Positions 59,392-64,000 of a stretch of DNA of 64,000 nt are shown here, in pieces. Both the position numbers and the translations under genes were made by a program. Position 1 is the first letter of the stretch, and every line of letters begins with the position of its first letter. The DNA comes from Astropecten irregularis (lineage: Eukaryota > Echinodermata > Asteroidea > Paxillosida > Astropectinidae), in the NCBI GenBank assembly GCA_963971285.1, contig OZ020254.1:4712001-4776000 (forward strand), read 5' to 3'. Below the pieces are notes generated by a model. That model saw only the letters and a list, made by a program, of their open reading frames with translations. It did not search any database and was not told the origin of the DNA.

Positions 59392-62300
59392 CTATACCAG
59401 ATAAAAACCAAAACTATCTTTAACAGGGAAAGATTTTCATTCTTACCAAGGGGCATTACTGTCCTTGGAATTGAAATGTGTCAATGGATAATTTGATGGG
59501 GCACAAAGGCAATGTCTAGGGGCAACAAAGGCAAGATTTTACCTTCCATCGTTTTTGTGGAGTTCCTGCTCTGCTTGAAGCTCTGTATTTATTATTGAGT
59601 AATTTACAACATTTGCCCAAATCTGGCTGAATTAAAAAGTCTATGGCAGGAGGGGGTGCAATTTTTATTTTTTCAAACGAATAAAGTTTGATCATGGAGG
59701 AAGGAAGGATCTGACCAATTTGAAGTTTGATCAGAGAACTGCAATGTATACATGTGTAAATATCTCTCGTCAATTTAAGGTTAGCCAACCTACCCATTTC
59801 AAAATCCTGTACCCAATAAAATCTATTTTGGGGCCTACTTGTGGTATTTCTTACTTGTGGTTGTAATACATGTAGGCATGTATTGGAACCGTGGGAACTT
59901 CACTTTTGGAAGTTGAAACCAAGTTACTGATAGGGGGGCCTGCATCATGTACTTCATGGCAATTAAAAAGACATTTTACATTTGGACATGTTGAAGTATC
60001 CAATTACATGTACTATGTACGTACATACCATGTACTACATCTACATCGTAGACTCCACTTTCTCAATACCTTGCCTGGCCTATGACATACATGTTTTTGT
60101 GAGGTCAAGTCTGTTTCTCCTTCTGTGTCTGACTACAACCCCCCCCCCCTCCCCAATTCTCACTGCTATTTAGCTTTGTATCACTTAGCAAGTGGAAGTT
60201 AGTGTTGGTAATGGTTTTTACAGACTGGTTTTGGACTGGGGTGAAGGCTAACTGCTACTATAGTGCTACTTGTTGTACTGTACTGTAGGTATGGATTCAG
60301 TGTATATATATGTACACAGCCACACAGGTGCGCAGTAAACAGTGGTTGACATTGACTAGAAAACCTACATTTTGTACAGGTCTAGACTAATAATATCAAG
60401 ATCCCGTAGTCATACATGTAACTTGCACTCCTTTCTCACAAAAACAAGAACTATAGATTTCCTTGGCAACTAGGCCTTCTTTTCATCCTACACTTGTAAA
60501 GAAAAATTGTTGATTATGTCCGAGGTCAGATTACTACATGTAGCTGAATTTACTTCAGGTACATGTATATTGATTTATGGATTCTTGTTCCATCACACAG
60601 TTCCATGTAGTGTACATTCATTGAAGATGAAGAATAATGTCAACATTTCCCCAAGTGTAACGCTTCATGTTTATACAGTTTGCAGTAGGCCTTAGCCTAT
60701 ACATGTACGTAGGTCTACAACCTGTCAGCAGGATGTCTAGATACTTCTTGGAACCGTGGGAACTTCCGACATAACAACATTGCTAGGATTAACTCCGCTG
60801 TGTAATTTAATATCTTGTATGATGGTAAACACTGAATATGGAGTTTTGTTTTATAGTGGGTGTAGTGAGGATCAAATTTGTACTGTTTATCATTATACAG
60901 TACAGATGATTACCCCTTGAAGGAAACCATGTACAGTTGTACACACAGGTGCGCATACAGTACATGTAATTAAATACAAAGACGTTCCTGTACTTTATAC
61001 TTTTCATGGTGTTTTTGTCAAATTTGCGATAAAGATATAATTTCCTTGAAAATTTGATTATTGCTTGGATTTTTCACCTGGAACATTGTAAATTGTAACT
61101 GTAACTTCTTTAATCTTCCTATTATTTGACAGTGCAAATTTAAATGTGTTTTGTGACTATGCAAATGTATATGCCTACCATAATTGTAAAGGCTGGTTTA
61201 ATTTAATCTTGAATTAAAAGAATTGCTTTGCAACTTGGATCAAAATGAAACTATAAATGATCATGAATTGGAAACAATAATGGCCAATAACTGAAAGTTT
61301 GAAATGCTGAAGAGCTTCACAGTATGACACACACCATGCCAAGGCATACAAGTTACAACCACTGCTTCATTGTGGATGAACCTGTTCATAGTTGATGGAT
61401 AAGCATATCCCAGTACCGTACAGTACATACAGGTATGTGGCTATGAGCAATGCCAACAAATGTGGGAATGGATGCCACTTTTGGCATAACATGTTCAACG
61501 GGAGTGTTCATGTTCAGCCCAGAATCTACCATGTACTGTATTATGACTGGTCCCACCTTAAGTTAATTCTCCATGGTCACCCCTCCCCCCTGTAACCTCT
61601 GCCATGAGCCTTCTCATTCCCCACATCGAGTAGGCCAAGTCTTATGCTATAATGCTGTACACGTGTGCAGAGGTATGCGAAGGGGTTACACTGTACAAAT
61701 ATTCACATGTCCTTGGGCCCAGGAGGCACTATGCATGTAACAAGTCTGTCATGTCCAATATGAACAGACCTATAAATGATGGTTGTAGTTGTCCAGACAA
61801 GAAGTGATACAGACAATAATGTGCAAGCTCTTGAGTTAAAGGTACAATACATGATTGGTAAAGGTCACAGGACTGCACTCATACTTTGTCTGATCAAACA
61901 TGTAGGCCTACATTGAAATAATAAACCTGCGAAAATTTGAGCTCAATCAGACATCTGAGTCACGAGAAAATAGCGAAAACCCGACTCGATTTTTCTTATA
62001 ACATGAAGAATGGTTTACTTTATGTTTGTTCCAAAAATCGATCGAACGAACGATCTTTGGAAAAGACACTAAATCTTGATTTCCTTGAAAAACCCAGCAT
62101 CTTATGAACCAAGATTTCCCATGGTGAATGTTTGCACTGTTTACGAACTGTTGAGTATTTTCTGTCTCAGTCAAACTCAATAATTTTTTTTGAGGCCTTG
62201 CAAATCCTATATGCTCCCTTTAAGGGCCTGACATTTTGATCCAAGTAGGATCTTTCTCAAAGATTAGCCTGTGAGAAAGGTCCTGCCATTTGTAGGATTG

Positions 62301-64000
62301 AAATGTACCTTTCTTCTTTTTTTTGCCAAAGTTATTAATGCAGATTCATGGGCAAAAATATCAAAAAAGATCCAGTAACAGTCTTCTGTGAAATTTGTAG
62401 TGCAATATGGTGGCCACTTTTTGAGAAAACTGAAAAATTATCACAGTATTTTCAAATGTTTTTCAGAAGAGTTTTTTTCTCCCTTGATCAGATTGTTTTT
62501 GGTCTTTGGTTTCACTAGGTATACACATGTAAGCCTAGTTATATGCCATTGCCAGATTGCCCTACATTCTTGTACAGTATTCACAAAGATTTCTGAACAG
62601 TGGTATGCTAAAAATACCGAATTACAGTACATGTTACCTTTTACCCAAAATATGTTTTTCCGGTGGTTCTACGTGCTCATTCATGGACGCCTACAGTATA
62701 TTGGCTCAGGGAAAAGTAATTAACACTCATATTTACAGACGACACAGTAAATATTGACAGGGAAAACAGTGGAGAGACTGTTTGATTTACCATTTGGATG
62801 ATTAATTAAAGGAACGGGAAAGTCAGTGAGCGTACACATGTACTGTAGGCCTACATGTACTTGTTTTGTACAGTAAGTTGAACTTAACACTGTGTACCGG
62901 TAAGTCTCCATAAGTATCCACATGAATTGTTTAATGGCACTGGGTAATGGCTTCAAATTGTGAATTTGCAGGTCATTAACTTAACAGTATATTAACCTGT
63001 AAAGTTCTCCAAGTCGTTGACTGCTGACATTTTGCATTTGAAGTCAAGGCAGTTAACTGTGTATATCTTGTTGTACACATTTTAATGTATGTAATCAGGA
63101 AAACCTTCCTAAATAAATGATTGAGACCTGAATATGACTCCCCTGAGGGCCTAGAAGATTGGGAACCTTTCAGCCATCATCATCCTGAGAAAAGAATTTG
63201 AAATTGAAAAGGAAACACAGAAACTATCCGGATGCAAAGCTTCCGCTGCAAAACCCGATCACCGTGTAGACAACGGAACCCGTGTAACAACATCGGGCAA
63301 ATCGTTTTTCATTACAATCTCATCAATATTTTCTTTTTCTCTCAGTCCGACCAGAAAATTGGCTTTTCTGGGAGATGAGAGGCATTGTAAAGCTAAGATA
63401 TTCATGGGGGTTTTAGGGGAGAGATAGACCGTGGGATTAGGCTGAGGCCGCTGAGCGTATACTGGCACACACCCTCAGTGTTAATATTTATTGAACTGTG
63501 ATTGGACAATTCTTATGTGACTGTTGGTTAGGGTATCATGTTCTTACTCAATGTTGTGCTAACTGGTATTTGTGGGGATTTGCATTTTAATAGGAGGGGG
63601 GTGGGGTGAGAGGGCCCTTGGCCGGTTAATTTGAAGACAGTGACCTTTCCTTATAATGCACTTTTATCATATTGTATAAGAATAGATTCAGTCAGTTTCC
63701 CTTGTGGTTATTTGATGATTAATGTACATGTATGTTGTAAAAAGCTCAAGAAGTTTGAGGAAGTTTACATGTGGGTGGGGGCCTGGCTTTTTGATTCTAG
63801 CTGGATCTTTCTCAAAACTTTACCCTTTGACTCGAGGGAGATCTGCTTGGATCGTTACAATAGGCCTTCCTAACTCTGAGCATGATTTTAGGTCATTGTT
63901 GTGGTTGATGAGCAGTTTTCAGCAGTTTATTACTCGAGTCCGTTGTACAGTACAGTAGGGAATGATATTAATAAAAGGAAGCTACGTTGTATTGTACAAT

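Larger units (their letters stand above)
49077..64000. other. Probable long intron and/or intergenic DNA; no further exon supported
   Basis: AT-rich, with many ACATGTAC microsatellites and transposable-element remains (50374, 51830, 52689, 53780, 57080, 59035). Poly-C runs lie near 55353 and 60138. No open segment with acceptor, donor and family similarity could be linked to the 48163 exon. Confidence 0.55.

Overview
This is animal nuclear DNA: AT-rich, with small exons, GT-AG introns and very many short mobile-element copies. The best guess is an echinoderm, possibly a sea star, or another marine invertebrate deuterostome. The basis is the mix of conserved animal genes (an ADAM12/19-type protease, TMEM180/MFSD13A) with palindromic ACATGTAC microsatellites, recurrent AGGCCTAC tracts and many inverted-repeat miniature elements. 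No species marker was seen, so the taxon is an inference.

Four protein-coding loci are supported. (1) Positions 631-24969, plus strand: the 3' 18 exons of an ADAM12/19/33-like membrane metalloprotease-disintegrin. All splice phases agree and give 926 residues; the signal peptide and early prodomain lie upstream of the window. (2) Positions 35929-29427, minus strand: a complete 9-exon gene for a 949-residue protein. It has a GCPA-type N-terminal domain, a MULE-transposase-like core and a SWIM zinc finger, and looks like a domesticated transposase. (3) Positions 38709-44042, plus strand: a complete 8-exon TMEM180/MFSD13A-like transporter of 496 residues. (4) Positions 48163-49076, plus strand: the first coding exon of a secreted protein with a possible divergent SUEL-type lectin domain. 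Its later exons were not found and probably lie beyond the window.

The rest is introns and intergenic DNA rich in non-autonomous elements, many with readable target-site duplications (TSDs). They include a TTAA-flanked piggyBac-like family, TA-flanked Tc1/mariner-like elements (one a 420-bp near-perfect palindrome), a TAA-flanked Harbinger-like element, a 120-bp family with 3-bp TSDs, and a GGGGCCAATTTCAT family. There are also two tRNA-derived SINE families and a decayed non-LTR retrotransposon. From 49077 to the end no further exon could be supported.

The four genes are unrelated in function and differ in strand. Nothing suggests an operon or a gene cluster. The most unusual items are the transposase-derived SWIM gene, the 420-bp palindrome and a foldback element carrying a tRNA-like module in its loop.
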